This document shows, in pieces, positions 14,880 through 26,400 of a stretch of 64,000 nucleotides of DNA. Every line of letters starts with the position of its first letter. Positions within the stretch are counted from its first letter, which is position 1. The stretch spans positions 287,341 to 351,340 of the forward strand of contig WOGZ01000004.1 of the NCBI GenBank assembly GCA_009733775.1. Direction: 5' to 3'. Source of the DNA: Alectoria sarmentosa. Its lineage: Eukaryota > Ascomycota > Lecanoromycetes > Lecanorales > Parmeliaceae. The notes below the pieces were generated by a model. It was not told where the DNA came from, ran no database searches, and saw nothing but the letters and a program-made list of their open reading frames with translations. A program made the position numbers and the translations under genes.

Positions 14880-17160
14880 AAGAGAATAAGTCATAGTTAT
14901 CAAAGAATATATCGAGGAGATGTTAGAGAAGGGTTATATTCGAGCAAATATCTCTTTATACGCAGCTTTTATATTGATCATAAAGAAATTCGATGATGGT
15001 TTGCGCATTTGCGTGAATTATCGTACGCTAAACGCTTTAATCATTCGAAATCGAAATGTATTTTCATTGATAAAGGATATTTTAATAAAGCTATATATGA
15101 TTAAATGATACATTAAATTCGATATAATTATCGTATTTAACGAAATTAAGATTAAGAAAGGACACGAAGAGAAAACAACGTTTTTGATAAAATATGATTT
15201 ATTCGAATATATGATAATGTCTTTCGGATTGTGTAATGCGTTAAGCACTTTTTAAACTTTCATTAACGATATTTTGCGCGAATATTTCGATATATTTTGC
15301 TCTGCGTATTTAAATGATATTTTGATTTATAATAATATCAAAAAAGAACACATTAATTATATGAAAAAGATTCTCGAAAAATTATAATAAATTGACTTAT
15401 ATTTAAATATTAACAAATGTGATTTTCATATAAAGTAAATAAAGTATTTCAAATTAATTATAATTATTGAAAGTCTCAAAATGAATTTATAAAAAATTGA
15501 AACGATACGAAATTGAAAGGCGTTTAGATGCGTTAAAAATATATAAGTCTTCTTCGAATTCGCGAACTTTTATAAAAGATTTATACACGAATATTTTAAA
15601 ATCGTTGCGTTATTGTTCAATCTTACACGCATCGAATAAAAGTTTTTTATGTTTTTATAAATATTGAATAATTCAAAATAAAAAGCATTTAAAGAGCTAA
15701 AAAAGGCTTTTATAAATGCGTTTATTTTTGTTCATTTCGATTTCAATAAGAAGACGTGAGTCGAGATCGATGCTTTCGATTATGTGATAATTGTTATGTT
15801 CTTTCAAATGAACGATTAAGACATTTTACGTTCAATTACTTTCATATTAAAAAAGATGTCGTTTTAAAAATATAATTACGAGATTTATAATAAAGAGTTA
15901 TTAATCATTATATGTGCCTTCGAGAAATGACATTCAGAATTAATTAAAACATTTATCGAAAATTCAATTAAGATTTTCATAAATCATAAAAATCTCGAAT
16001 ATTTTATGATAATGAAATAATTAAATCGAAAACAAACACGTTAAGCGAAGTTTCTTTTTAAATTTAATTTTTATATTATATACAGATCGAGGAGATAAGG
16101 CATCAAATTAAATAATTTAATTCATCGATTTGACGATCTTTTAAAAAATGACATTAATGATAGAAAACAGCATTAGCATCAAATGTTTTTGAAAATAAGA
16201 CATTTAAAAATGAGAATATAATAAACGTTAAATCTCGCGTTTTTACTCTTAAACGAAATCTCTTAGACGATTTATAATTTAACAGTTATGATTTATGATT
16301 TAAATGAAAAAGGCATCGACGGTGAGAAATTATTGAAAGAATTATCGTTGATTGTCTTGAAGTTATTTGTCGAAGAGTTAATAGAAAAATTAATAAATGA
16401 TTTCATCATCGAGTCGAATATTATATTGAAAGTAAAAGATTCATATGAGAAGGATGATATTCTTTAGAGAATCATTTATGCGAAGAATATCGAATAAAAA
16501 AGAATTTCTTAGGATTTTATCAAGGAAGGTCTTCAATTGAAACTTGAAGATTATTAATTGAAAAACGGTCTTTTATACGTATAAAGACGATTATACGTAT
16601 TTAATAATGCGAAATTTAAAACATAAATAATTAAATTTATACACGACTCGTCATTAAGCGATCATGCAAAACGTGTTATTATATATGATAAAATCAACAC
16701 TTATTATTATTGACCCGGGATGACAAGCATCGTTTTCAGATTTGTAAATAATTGTTATGTTTATAAACGATCTAAAAGTTATAAAAAGGGCAAGTATGAA
16801 TTTTTCAAGTCTCTTTTCGTGTCAGATAAATATTAAAAAGACATCTCCGTTGACTTCATCATTTCGTTGTTTATTTATAAGAGATATAATAAAAATTATC
16901 AACACATTATGATCGTTATGAATTGATTAATAAAGAAGAAAAAATTTGTGACCTTAAACTTTTTCGAAATAAAAACTGTTATATAAATCTTTCTCAAATG
17001 AATTTGAAGGGAAAAAGGTTATTCGTTCATCATTATCTTTAATCGAAATATATAATTTATCGCTTATTTCTAACAAAGACTGTGCGCGAGAATTAATATA
17101 AAATCGAAATTGTTTATTATATTTCATTTCGAAATTGACGGTCAAATTGAAAATGCGAAC
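14880..17160 (+). pseudogene. Pol relic of A2: RT, RNase H, integrase
   Basis: A 62-codon open stretch at 14920-15108 carries the RT blocks EKGYIR, LRICVNYR and LNAL. The palm continues in frame to FEYMIMSFGLCNAL and to the catalytic box, read as AYLNDILIY at about 15304-15330, where the second Asp is mutated to Asn. RNase H follows around 15700-16100 (TWVEIDAF.DYV-like, then DHKNLEYFM-like). The integrase keeps the YYYW, MT..V..F..NC..CKR and KY..ISVDFI..L blocks at about 16690-16870. Stops replace Trp and Gln codons. Confidence 0.85.
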
Positions 17161-18250
17161 TCCGCGTTAAAATAATATTTTCGTATATATATAAATTATA
17201 ATCAAAAGAATTAAATAAATTTTCTATTTATTGCGAAATTTAAAATCAATTCGATTAAGAGCGTTTTTATCGATGTAATTTCTTTCTTAATTATAAAGAA
17301 ATACATATCTCGTTTTAATATTAAATCTTTAACATTTTAAGATAATAACGTTATTTAGAGAATAAAAAGAGACATTATGATTGCGGATAACTTTGTGAAA
17401 AAAATTGAAAAAATGCGAATTTATTTTCGATAGAAACTCGTTTAAATAAGAGACATTTAAAAAGAATACGTTAATTGACGTCGTTTATCAACATCAAAAT
17501 TACGATTAAGAGATTTGATTATATTAAATTATCGAAACATTAGAATTACGAGACTCAATAAGTTCTTAAATCACAAAAATATAAGATCGTTTAAAATCGT
17601 ACGAGTCATTAACAATTCGATATATGAACTCAGTTTATTTAATATAATGAAGAATGTCTTTTCAGTCTTTCATTTTTGATTGTTATATAATATTATCGAT
17701 GATTCTTTATTTGAATAGAAGTAGTTTCCTTTTTCTTTTATGCATATAAACGAAAAAAGAACGAATTATTCAATTGAGGAGATTCTCGACTTTAGGATAA
17801 ATAAAAAACGAAAAGATTTTATAATAAAGTTTAAAAGTTGTTTGATGTATAAAATTAAATATATTAATTATGATGATGACGATGATTCACTTATATGATA
17901 AATTTTCACGAATGTTGTCGGTTATTTAAATTTGATAATAAATTTTCATTATAAATATTCAGATTATTAAGGTTTATATGCGTTTTTCAAGACTTTTAAC
18001 GATTAAAAGTTTCTTTTTGCGTTATTAATACTTTATTGCGTTTATAAAATAGAAGAACTTAATTCTTTTCAATTTATGAAGTCGTAAGAATAAGCAAAGT
18101 TGTGAGAGGGTGCGGACATCGTTGTTGCTGTTGTATTATAAGTCTCTTTTAATTCAGTTAACTTATAATAAAGACTCTTAAAGAGTATCGCATAAAAGTT
18201 TCGAATTTAAAACTATTTCTCCGTTTTTCTCAATCATAAAAGTGTTTGTG
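17160..18250 (+). pseudogene. Integrase C-terminus and chromodomain relic of A2
   Basis: The translation keeps an LNYRNIRTTRLNK block near 17525-17570 and a VVRVINNS.YEL block near 17595-17630. It then has a chromodomain-like YSIEEILDFRINKKR block near 17770-17810 and a tail with KIKYINYDDDDD. The order is that of chromovirus pol C-termini. Confidence 0.7.
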
Positions 18251-18253
18251 TTT

Positions 18254-18268
18254 TTGAGAGGAAGGTAA
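18254..18268 (+). other. Polypurine tract of A2
   Basis: The tract TTGAGAGGAAGGTAA immediately precedes the 3' LTR TGTTATG. It is the purine-rich primer site for plus-strand DNA synthesis. The matching site of A1 is at about 22903-22917 (TATGAAAGAAGAATAG). Confidence 0.7.
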
Positions 18269-18464
18269 TGTTATGATTCGCTCTTCGATATTGCGGTTCA
18301 TCATAAATTAAAATTAACTTTATAACTCAGTCTTACATTAACGTATCAAATTATAACCTAATCTTTTATTTTTGCATGTATGCATTTATACTTAGAACTT
18401 CATAATTAGAATTTCATTTAAATCACGTTTAAACATTATTTAGTTTTACGTGTAATCTCTGACA
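18269..18464 (+). repeat. 3' LTR of A2
   Basis: This is the 196-bp partner of 11735-11930, starting TGTTATGATTCG and ending TCTCTGACA, followed by GATAA. It differs from the 5' copy by many transitions and no evident transversion. Confidence 0.93.
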
Positions 18465-18650
18465 GATAAAAGATTTATTCGTAAGATAAAAATTCACGTT
18501 AAAAAAAAAGATCGTATAATATTTAATAAAATGAAAAAATTGAGAATCGACTTATAATGTTTAATATAATATAAAGAATTTCGATAAAACGAAGAAATTT
18601 ATAAAAAATTATAATCGAAAATATAAAAAGATTTCGATAAAAGAATTTTG
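18465..18650 (+). pseudogene. Chromodomain relic of element B, downstream of A2
   Basis: Immediately after A2 one frame reads IV-stop-YLIK-stop-KN-stop-ESTYNV-stop-YNIKNFD, which is a chromodomain once each stop is read back to Gln or Trp (Y-L-V-K-W-K..W....N-V-W-Y). It continues with K-FIKNYNRKY. The N-terminal side of the same protein ends at 11734, so this is the other half of B pol separated by A2. Confidence 0.75.
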
Positions 18651-18994
18651 AAAGAAAAGAAATAAAAATTCTTCAAGAGATGTCGAAAGGAATATTAAAA
18701 TTATAAAATTTTAATTTATTTTCATCAAATTGAACGTTAAAGAAAGCAATGAGGATTTATAAATTTAAATTCTTATAAATAAAAAAATGAGACTTTTAAT
18801 TATGAGAATTTATTTAAAACACATATTATTATTATTTGAATAATGTTTAAAATCGAGAAAATTTTATTTCGAAAATTAATATCTTTTTATTTCACAATTC
18901 ATTTTATTTCTTTTTTAATAAACATATTTCACATAATCTATATTTTGATTTTATAATTTTATAAATTTAAATTAAAAATGCGAAATTTATTTTA

Positions 18995-19080
18995 ATTTCT
19001 TATTAATCTTTATCTCGATTAATTTAAATAATTATTTCAATTTTTCATTAATCTTTATCTCGATTAATTTAAATAACAAC
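18995..19080 (+). repeat. Short tandem duplication (about 44 bp x 2)
   Basis: A segment with the block ATTAATCTTTATCTCGATTA occurs twice in tandem, with the copies separated by a few diverged bases. It sits in the untranslated 3' part of element B. Confidence 0.6.
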
Positions 19081-19099
19081 TTTGAATTAAAACGTAAAT

Positions 19100-21468
19100 A
19101 AAACAAATTAAATTTTTTATTAATCGAATATTATTCACAAATATTATATTTTAAAATTACGAAAACGCAATTTCAAAAAGCGATAAATTTAAAAAAGTTT
19201 TTTATTAATAAACGATTCATTAAAAAAGAAATAACGAATTTCACTATTTGAAAAATTATTTTTTGAAATTAAATCAAACGTATTTCAAATCATTATTTTA
19301 ATTATGAATTCATCTTAAAAGAAATCGTTTTCATTATTAATCAAATCAAATTTAAACAATAAAAAGATTCGATTATTAATTAACTTCAATATGAAAATAT
19401 TCTTTTTTTGATATTGAATTACAATACCCGCAAATCACTTTTCACGTTTCACACCTTTTCACGCATTAAAAAAATCAAAAACCTAAAACTTTTTTCTTAA
19501 AACGATTTTTATAATCGCCTCGATCCGCTTTTTAAATTATCAATCAATATTCTTTTTTTATATAACATTAATTACGAAAAAAAATACATAAACAATTTTT
19601 TAACAGAAATTATAATGAAAAATAAAAAAACGAGGAATAAGAAAAAGAAGAAAATGATGAAAAAAGTTCAATCTATAATCCCGCAAATGCCAAAATAATA
19701 AACAAAAAAAAATTTAACGACGTCAAAATATTATTATAATAAATCGTTATCGAAAATTGATAAATCTTTAAATAAAACAAACGCAAATAATATGAAACTA
19801 TTTTTATTAATTGATTTAAATTTATTCGACGCCTGAATAATGAAAATCATAAAATCGAACTTGATTGAAATTGAGCGAAAAGTCGCATATCCCGCAATTT
19901 TTTATAAATATTTAAATTCTTTTTATTTATATAAGAAAAAAGCCTTTAAAACATTTAATAATTTCGAAAAATGATTTTATTAAATGACATTCGAAATTTA
20001 TTAATTCTTTAACATTAAAAATGTAAACGTTAATTTAAAACACAATATCGCTCATATTATCAACAATGTGTTATTAAATAAAAATTAAATAATTTATCAA
20101 AAACAAGAATACACGATTCAAAATAATGATTATAACCCGCGAATTAAGAATTCAAAAACCTCGAACATTAATATTATTGATAAATCGATATTTCATTTAA
20201 TGAAAAATTTAAATACGTTATAAAGAATGTTTTTAAATATTATAATTAAACCTTTGAGAAACAAAAAAAAAGTCGATATTTTTGATTCAATTTCGAAAAT
20301 CAAAAGATTTAAATCGAAATCGAATATAATTTTTTTATTAAAGATCACGAAAAACAATGAAAAAAATGATAATTTCGAGAAAAAAAAGAGCGAATCTATT
20401 AAATTCGAAAACGAATTATAACGAAATCTCGTCGATGAAAAAAAAAAAAAACAAAATATTAAACTTGAAATAAATAATGTTTTAAAAATTATAACAATTT
20501 CGTTATAAACAATCGACTTTAATGATGCGATCAAAGATTTCACAATCAAAATAAAAACAAGATTATCAAATTCAAAATCGATTTTCAAAAAAATCATTTT
20601 AAAAGATTTTATTTCGAAATCGAAAAATAAAAAAATTAAGTTTAAAGAAAAACTTTAAACTTTAAAATCATTAATTGAGAATTTATATAAAACATTTTCA
20701 AAAATAATAAATCATATTTAATGAAAACACTTAACTTTGCGAAACGTTAAACGAATTTTCATATTCGAAAATCAAAAATTAAAGCACGATGCGAAAGGAA
20801 ATTCTCGCTCAAATATATAAAAAAAAACGCGCGACAATTAACGAAAAAAAATAAAAATGAAGAATTTTATTTTATATAAAATCTTGAAAAAAATCATTGA
20901 ATCAATTAATTAAATTATTCGACAATTTAATAAAAAAAATCTTAAAACGACGAAAAAAATGTTCGAACATAAAAATTATAAAAAAAATTCTAAAAGTCTT
21001 AAAAAATTTAAATAATTAATTGATTTTAAAATCATCGCAGTCGACGAATATCGTATTATTTTTCAAAATATTCTCAAAACCCGTTTTATTATTTCAAATC
21101 TTTTATTATTAAAACATATTTTCATTCGTATTTCCGCACCTATTTTTTTAAATTTTTCAACGCTTTAATAAAAAAAAATAATCTCTTTATCTCATTATAT
21201 GTTTTTAATCAAATTCCCGAATTCGAAAATATCGATAAATCTTATTTCAAGACATTAAACCCACTTCGTTCAATTTCGACTTCATTAAAATCGAAAAAAC
21301 GAATTGCCTTAAAACACATTAATCTTTTTTTTTAAATATTAAATCGTTCACGATTGAGAAGATCGTTGAAAAAAAAGATTTTTATCAAAAGAAAACATAA
21401 TAAAATGAAATAATTAATAAGCGCATTGTCGCCTTCGAGAACGTGAAAAGCTTTCGATGAAAGATAAT
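19100..21468 (+). other. Unassigned AT-rich part of element B
   Basis: The plus strand keeps some open, Lys/Asp-rich frames (20227-20421, then interrupted to about 21010). One block, LTLRNVKRIFIFENQKLKHDA near 20730, looks coiled-coil-like and recalls the C-terminal region of fungal pogo/Fot1 transposases, but I could not find a DDE core upstream. It may be an additional TE nested in B or part of B itself. A purine run near 21453-21468 precedes the 3' LTR. Confidence 0.35.
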
Positions 21469-21656
21469 TATTATAATTGTTTATTAAACAACTTGATATT
21501 CAACATAATGTAACTTTCTTAACATAAAAAATAGAAAAATCATTACACACTCAATAATATGATTTATTTTTCTATTTTCTTTTGTTCTTTTATTTTCACA
21601 TATTAGAAAGATTATTTCGTAATATAGAAATCTCATTTTTATCGAAAACTTTGTCA
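21469..21656 (+). repeat. 3' LTR of element B
   Basis: This is the 188-bp partner of 4631-4818. It begins TATTATAATTG (TG mutated to TA), ends TTTGTCA and is followed by the target duplication ATATT. Confidence 0.9.
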
Positions 21657-21661
21657 ATATT

Positions 21662-23113
21662 CGTTCATTATCATTTTTAATCGAAATATACAATTTATCG
21701 CTCATTTTTAATAAAGATTATACGCGAGAATTAATATAAAATCGAAATTATTTATTGCATTTTATCTCGAAATTAACAATTAAATTGAGAATGCGAACTT
21801 CGCGCTGAAGTAATATTTTTATATATATATAAATTATAATTAAGAAAATTGAATAAATTTTTTATTTATTGCGGAATTTGAAATTAATTCGATTAAGAGC
21901 GTTTTTATCGATATGATTTCTTTTTTAATTATAAAGAAATATATGTCTCGTTTTAATATTGAATTTTTAACATCATAAAATGATAACGTTATTTAAAAAA
22001 TAAAAAGAAACATTGTAATTGCGAATAACTTTATAAAGAAAATTGAAAAAATGCGAATTTATTTTCGATAAAAATTCGCTTAAGTCAAAAACATTTAAGA
22101 GAAATACGTTAATTAACGTCATTTATTAATATTAGAATTACGATTAAACGATTTAATTATATTGAATTGTCGAAACATTAAAATTATAAAACTCAATAAG
22201 TCTTTTGATTATAAAAATATAAAATCGTTTAAGATTGTGCGAGCAATTAATAATTCAATATACGAATTTAATTTACTTAACACGATGAAGAGAGTCTTTT
22301 CTATTTTTGATTTTTGATTTTTATATCAAATTATAAAAGATTTTTTGTTAAAACAAAAACAATTTTCTTTTTTCTTTATACACATAAATAAAAACGAAAC
22401 GAATCATTCGACGAAGAAGATTTTTGATTTTAAGATAAATAAGAAATGAAAAGATTTTATAATAAGATTTAAGAATTATTTAATATATAAAATTAAATAT
22501 ATCAAATATAATGATAATAATGATTCGCTCACGTAACAAATTTTTATAAATGTTATCGATTGTTTAAATTTAATAACAAATTTTTATTATAAATATTCGA
22601 ATTATAATGATTTATATTCGTTTTTCAAGACTTTTTAAAATTAAGAATCTCTTTTTACGTTATTAATATTTTATTGCGTTTATAAAATAAAAGAATTTAA
22701 TTTTTTTCAATTTGTGAAATCGTAAAAGTAAGCAAAATTATAAAAAGATGTGAACATCGCTATCTTTATTACATAATAAATTCTTTTTAATTCAATTAAT
22801 TTATAATAAAGATTTTTGAAGAGCGCGATATCACGCTCTTTTTTTTTATGATTATTTTTTAATTTATTTTAGTTTTTTTTCAATTATAAAAGTGTTTGAT
22901 TTATGAAAGAAGAATAGTGTTATAATTTTAGATTCGATATGATTTATCATCATCGATCAAGGTTAGTTTTATGACTCAGTCTTATATTAATATGTTAAAT
23001 CGTGATCTAATTTTTTACTTTTGCATATATACATTTATATTTAGAATTTCATAATTAGAATTTTATTCAAATCACGTTTAAACATTACTTAGTTTTACGT
23101 GTAATTTTTAACA
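21662..23113 (+). mobile_element. Element A1, right part
   Basis: This resumes A1 exactly where 4630 stopped, in the integrase core, and aligns with about 17010-18464 of A2. It carries the integrase C-terminus, the chromodomain region and the 3' LTR. RIP damage is heavier than in A2. The bases after the LTR are GAAAT; the matching target duplication would lie left of the window. Confidence 0.9.
22918..23113 (+). repeat. 3' LTR of A1
   Basis: It is 196 bp, TGTTATAATTTTAG...TTTTTAACA, the third copy of the A-family LTR. It is preceded by a purine-rich tract. Confidence 0.9.
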
Positions 23114-24979
23114 GAAATCGATAAATCATTTTATTTTTTCACATCACACACATTATTTAATGATTTATCGAAAATCAATTTTTATATATTTCGTATTTAT
23201 TCGTTATAAATATAAAAAATTATGCTTTTAATTGAGTTCGAGATAATGTTAAAACTTTATTAATAAAATAACGATTTTAGCGCACATTTATCGCAATTCG
23301 TAAAAACCTCTTCTCGCAAGCGAAAAAAAAAACAATTATATTATTCGAACCTTTTTCAAAAAAATCTTAAAGTCAGATACGATAAAAAAGATAAAGAAAA
23401 AAAACATATATCGTTAATAAAAGAAAAGTTATTATTATTGAACGATCGTGATATTATAAAACGATATATAATCAAATAATAATAAGCGATAAAAAAATTG
23501 CGAGATCGAGTTAACAATTAAGCAATAAAAAACTTTTAAATATTAATTTCATTTCACATATCAAAAAAATAAAACATATTAAAAAAACGAGAAATTATAA
23601 TAAAATCACGTTTAATAAAGTAAAAAGATATCGTTTTAATAAAGATTATTTTGAATTATCAAATGAGATATTATAATGAAAATATAAATATCTTTTGATT
23701 TAAAGTATAAATTAAATTCGAACATATTATTAAACGTTTATATGTTAATTATAAACGTCGTGCAAAAAATCTTTTTATAATGAAATATAATTAATTTAAA
23801 AGAGAGAATTAAATAAATCATGATTATAAAGCATAAATGAACGAATAAATTAAGATTATAAACGCTTAAAATTTAATAATTGATGCGTACGATAAAAAGA
23901 AAAATAATAATAAAAAAATTTCAGCAAAAAAACTTCGAAATTCGAAACATTATAATCGAATACGTGAAAATTTAAACAATAAATTAAGTAAAAAGTATAC
24001 GAAGAAAATTATTATTATTATATCAATCGATAATAATAATGAAAATAACAAATCGACGAAGAATAACGACGACGAGATTATTATTAATAACGAAAAGAAT
24101 ATTAACGATATGCTCGATAATATTTTTATTTTTATAAAACGAACACATTTTCTTTTTATATCATTATTAATAAAATTAATGCGATTTATAAAATCGATAT
24201 AAGATATTCTTATATCAAATTTATCGAATATTCAATTGCAAGTTATGCTCGCGCAAATTAACAACGATAATAAATCATCGCTTATTAAAAAGAAAAAGAA
24301 AACTTTAAAGAAATAACGTAAAAGAAAAAAAGTTAAATCGATTACAATTATCGAGGAAATAATTAAAATTACAACGATTATAAATAGATATTTTAATTAT
24401 TTGATGAAACAATTTATAACATTCACATTTATATTCATAATAAAGTTTATAACATTCACATTTATACTCATAATAACTTTATTCGAAACATAAAAACGAC
24501 TCGAAGAAATTAAGAAATTTATATTTATAATAATTTTTCAAATGAGAATAAATACGAAATATATCGAATTCATTATCGAACAATTAAAGATTATTAATAA
24601 TCATCAAAACTTTATCACAAAATAGCTGAAAATTTTTATCGATAATATAATTCAAATTCAGCGTTAATTAAATACGATAAATTATAATATAAATATTTTA
24701 CGCGAGAATTAAACTAATTTCAATGAGATGCTAAAATCGTTTATTAATAATTTATAAATTAATATTTTCGAGACGATAATAAACGACGAAAAAATATATA
24801 AACATTTTCGAAAGATTATAAATTATATATATAAATGATATATAAGTTTTATAAAAAGTTTTATCGAAAACGAATATATCGAAATTTAAATTATCACAAT
24901 CTGCTTCGAAGAAACGAATCACGCGATCGAAAGAATAATTATAATTTTATAAAAAATATATATTTCATCGTCTTAATAA
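23114..24979 (+). other. Unassigned AT-rich segment between A1 and element C
   Basis: There is no recognisable domain. Plus-strand frames between about 23860 and 24400 are Lys/Asn/Asp-rich with few stops (a block QLQVMLAQINNDNK near 24235), which suggests a degraded coding region of an unknown element. A 33-bp tandem duplication lies at 24421-24486. Confidence 0.4.
24421..24486 (+). repeat. Tandem duplication, 33 bp x 2
   Basis: Two adjacent copies start ATTCACATTTATA at 24421 and 24454, with only small differences. Confidence 0.65.
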
Positions 24980-25097
24980 TGTTGAAAGTAAATAATAAAT
25001 TATTTAATTAAAATATTATATAAAATATAAAACTTATTAAGTTTACATTCGACGATAATCGAATAAAAAAAGTGAAACGAATTTAATTATTTTAACA
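24980..25097 (-). repeat. 3' LTR of element C
   Basis: It is 118 bp on the plus strand, TGTTGAAAGTAAAT...ATTTTAACA. It matches 33078-33195 with mostly transition differences. Confidence 0.87.
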
Positions 25098-25269
25098 TTT
25101 TTACTCGAATAAAATTATATAACAAAATCACGAATTTCAATATTTGCGACGCTGAAAATTGAATAATAAAGATAAAAAAATCACATTTTCTTTGCAGCCG
25201 CATGCATTAACACTCTTTATATTTTTTTCTTTCTCTTTTATAAACGTCGAACGTCGAATAAATAAAATA

Positions 25270-25790
25270 ATCGTCGAATAATAACAATGAGATTATCGAA
25301 CGCACAATAAAAATGTGCGAAAAACACGAATTTGAACTTTTACGAAAATCAAAATCGAATAACGATAATGAGATAAATATCGAATAATTAAAATAAGCAT
25401 CGAATAACAATAATGAAATTATCGAGTGTATAATAAATATCGAGTAATAATAATAAAATTCTCGAACGCATAATAAAAATGTTTTTATAAAACACGAATT
25501 TCGATTTTCACGAGAATCAAAATCGAATAATGATAATAAAATAAATGTCGAATAATGATAATAAGTCGAGCGTAAAATAGCGATAGTGAGATAATCTTTG
25601 AATAATAATAATGAAATCATCGAGCGCGTAATAAGTGTTTTTTGAAAAATACGAATTTCGATTCTCGCGAGAATTAAAATCGAATAATGATAATAAAATA
25701 AGCGTCGAATAAATAAAATAAACATCGAATAATAATAAGAAAATGTGCGTTGAATAAATAAAGTGAATATCGAATAATAACAATAAAATT
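25270..25790. repeat. Satellite-like tandem array, about 3 units of 157-168 bp
   Basis: Units recur with the landmark ACGAATTT(C/G)GA followed by an ACGAGAATCAAAATCGAATA-like block near 25327, 25493 and 25650. Each unit is itself built from short TCGAATAATAATAA-type motifs. The long minus-strand open frame across it (25207-25725) follows from this repeat composition and is not taken as a gene. Confidence 0.7.
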
Positions 25791-26099
25791 GATAACGGTG
25801 ATCACTTTCTTTTTTTTTTTTTTTTAATAAATAACGATAATAAAATTAATCGCGGATAATAAAAATGAAAATATCGAAATTTGAAAATGATTATATTTTT
25901 TTAAATATATTCGTTACGATGTTTTATATAAAAAATTTCACTTTTTGCAAAAAAACGATTTTTTGAAAATTTTATTTTCAGGTTATTAAATGCACATTAA
26001 AAATCGATTAATATATAATTAATAAATATATAAAAACGATTATATCGAAAAAAAAAGATGTGAAAAATTTGTAAATCATTTTTTATTAATATAGAAATT

Positions 26100-26400
26100 T
26101 AAATATCGAGAAATAAATATCGAGAGTATCGATTTTAAAATATAAATATCAAAAAATAAGTATCGAAAATATCGACTTTAAAATATAAACATCGAAAAAT
26201 GAATATCGAAGATATCGATTTTAAAATATAAACATCGAGAAATGAATATCGAGGGCATTAATTTTAAAATATAAACATCAAAAAATGAATATCGAAAGCA
26301 TCGACTTTAAAATATAAATATCGAAAAATGAATATCGAAAATATCGATTTTGAAATATAAATATCGAAAAAAAGATATCGAGAAATGATTATCGAAAATA
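26100..26400. repeat. Minisatellite, about 43-bp unit, roughly 7 copies
   Basis: The unit ATCGATTTTAAAATATAAA followed by (C/T)ATC(G/A)A(A/G)AAATGAATATCGA is repeated with transition differences only. Weaker copies continue to about 26560. It lies within the 3' noncoding part of element C. Confidence 0.8.

Larger units (their letters stand above)
11735..18464 (+). mobile_element. Ty3/gypsy element A2, full length, nested in B
   Basis: This is a complete 6,730-bp LTR retrotransposon. It has 196-bp LTRs at 11735-11930 and 18269-18464, both TG...CA, and a perfect 5-bp target duplication GATAA at 11730-11734 and 18465-18469. A purine-rich stretch just before the 3' LTR fits a polypurine tract and fixes the orientation as plus. 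Gag, RT, RNase H, integrase and a chromodomain relic are recognisable in that order. It is less degraded than A1 but still full of RIP-type stops. It belongs to the same family as A1, the outermost element of the nest. Confidence 0.95.
4631..21656 (+). mobile_element. Ty3/gypsy chromovirus element B, interrupted by A2
   Basis: The boundaries are set by two 188-bp direct repeats at 4631-4818 and 21469-21656 and by the 5-bp duplication ATATT at 4626-4630 and 21657-21661. The uninterrupted A2 copy lacks this segment at the equivalent site, so it is an empty-site control. Translation on the plus strand gives a protease-like region, a reverse transcriptase with a YIDN box and a C-terminal chromodomain, the order expected of a chromodomain gypsy element. 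A2 is inserted at 11735-18464. Without A2 and its duplicated site, B is about 10.3 kb, long for the class, so a further unrecognised insertion is possible, most likely in 18.8-21.4 kb. Confidence 0.9.

Noticed and set aside
20193..20597. 134-codon minus frame rich in Phe and Ile
   Set aside because: It is antisense to a Lys-rich plus frame; the Phe/Leu/Ile composition is what the complement of AAA/GAA-rich sequence gives.
25207..25783. Minus-strand frames of 172 and 88 codons
   Set aside because: They fall entirely in a tandem repeat array; their Tyr/Phe/Ser/Ile composition repeats with the unit and has no domain.
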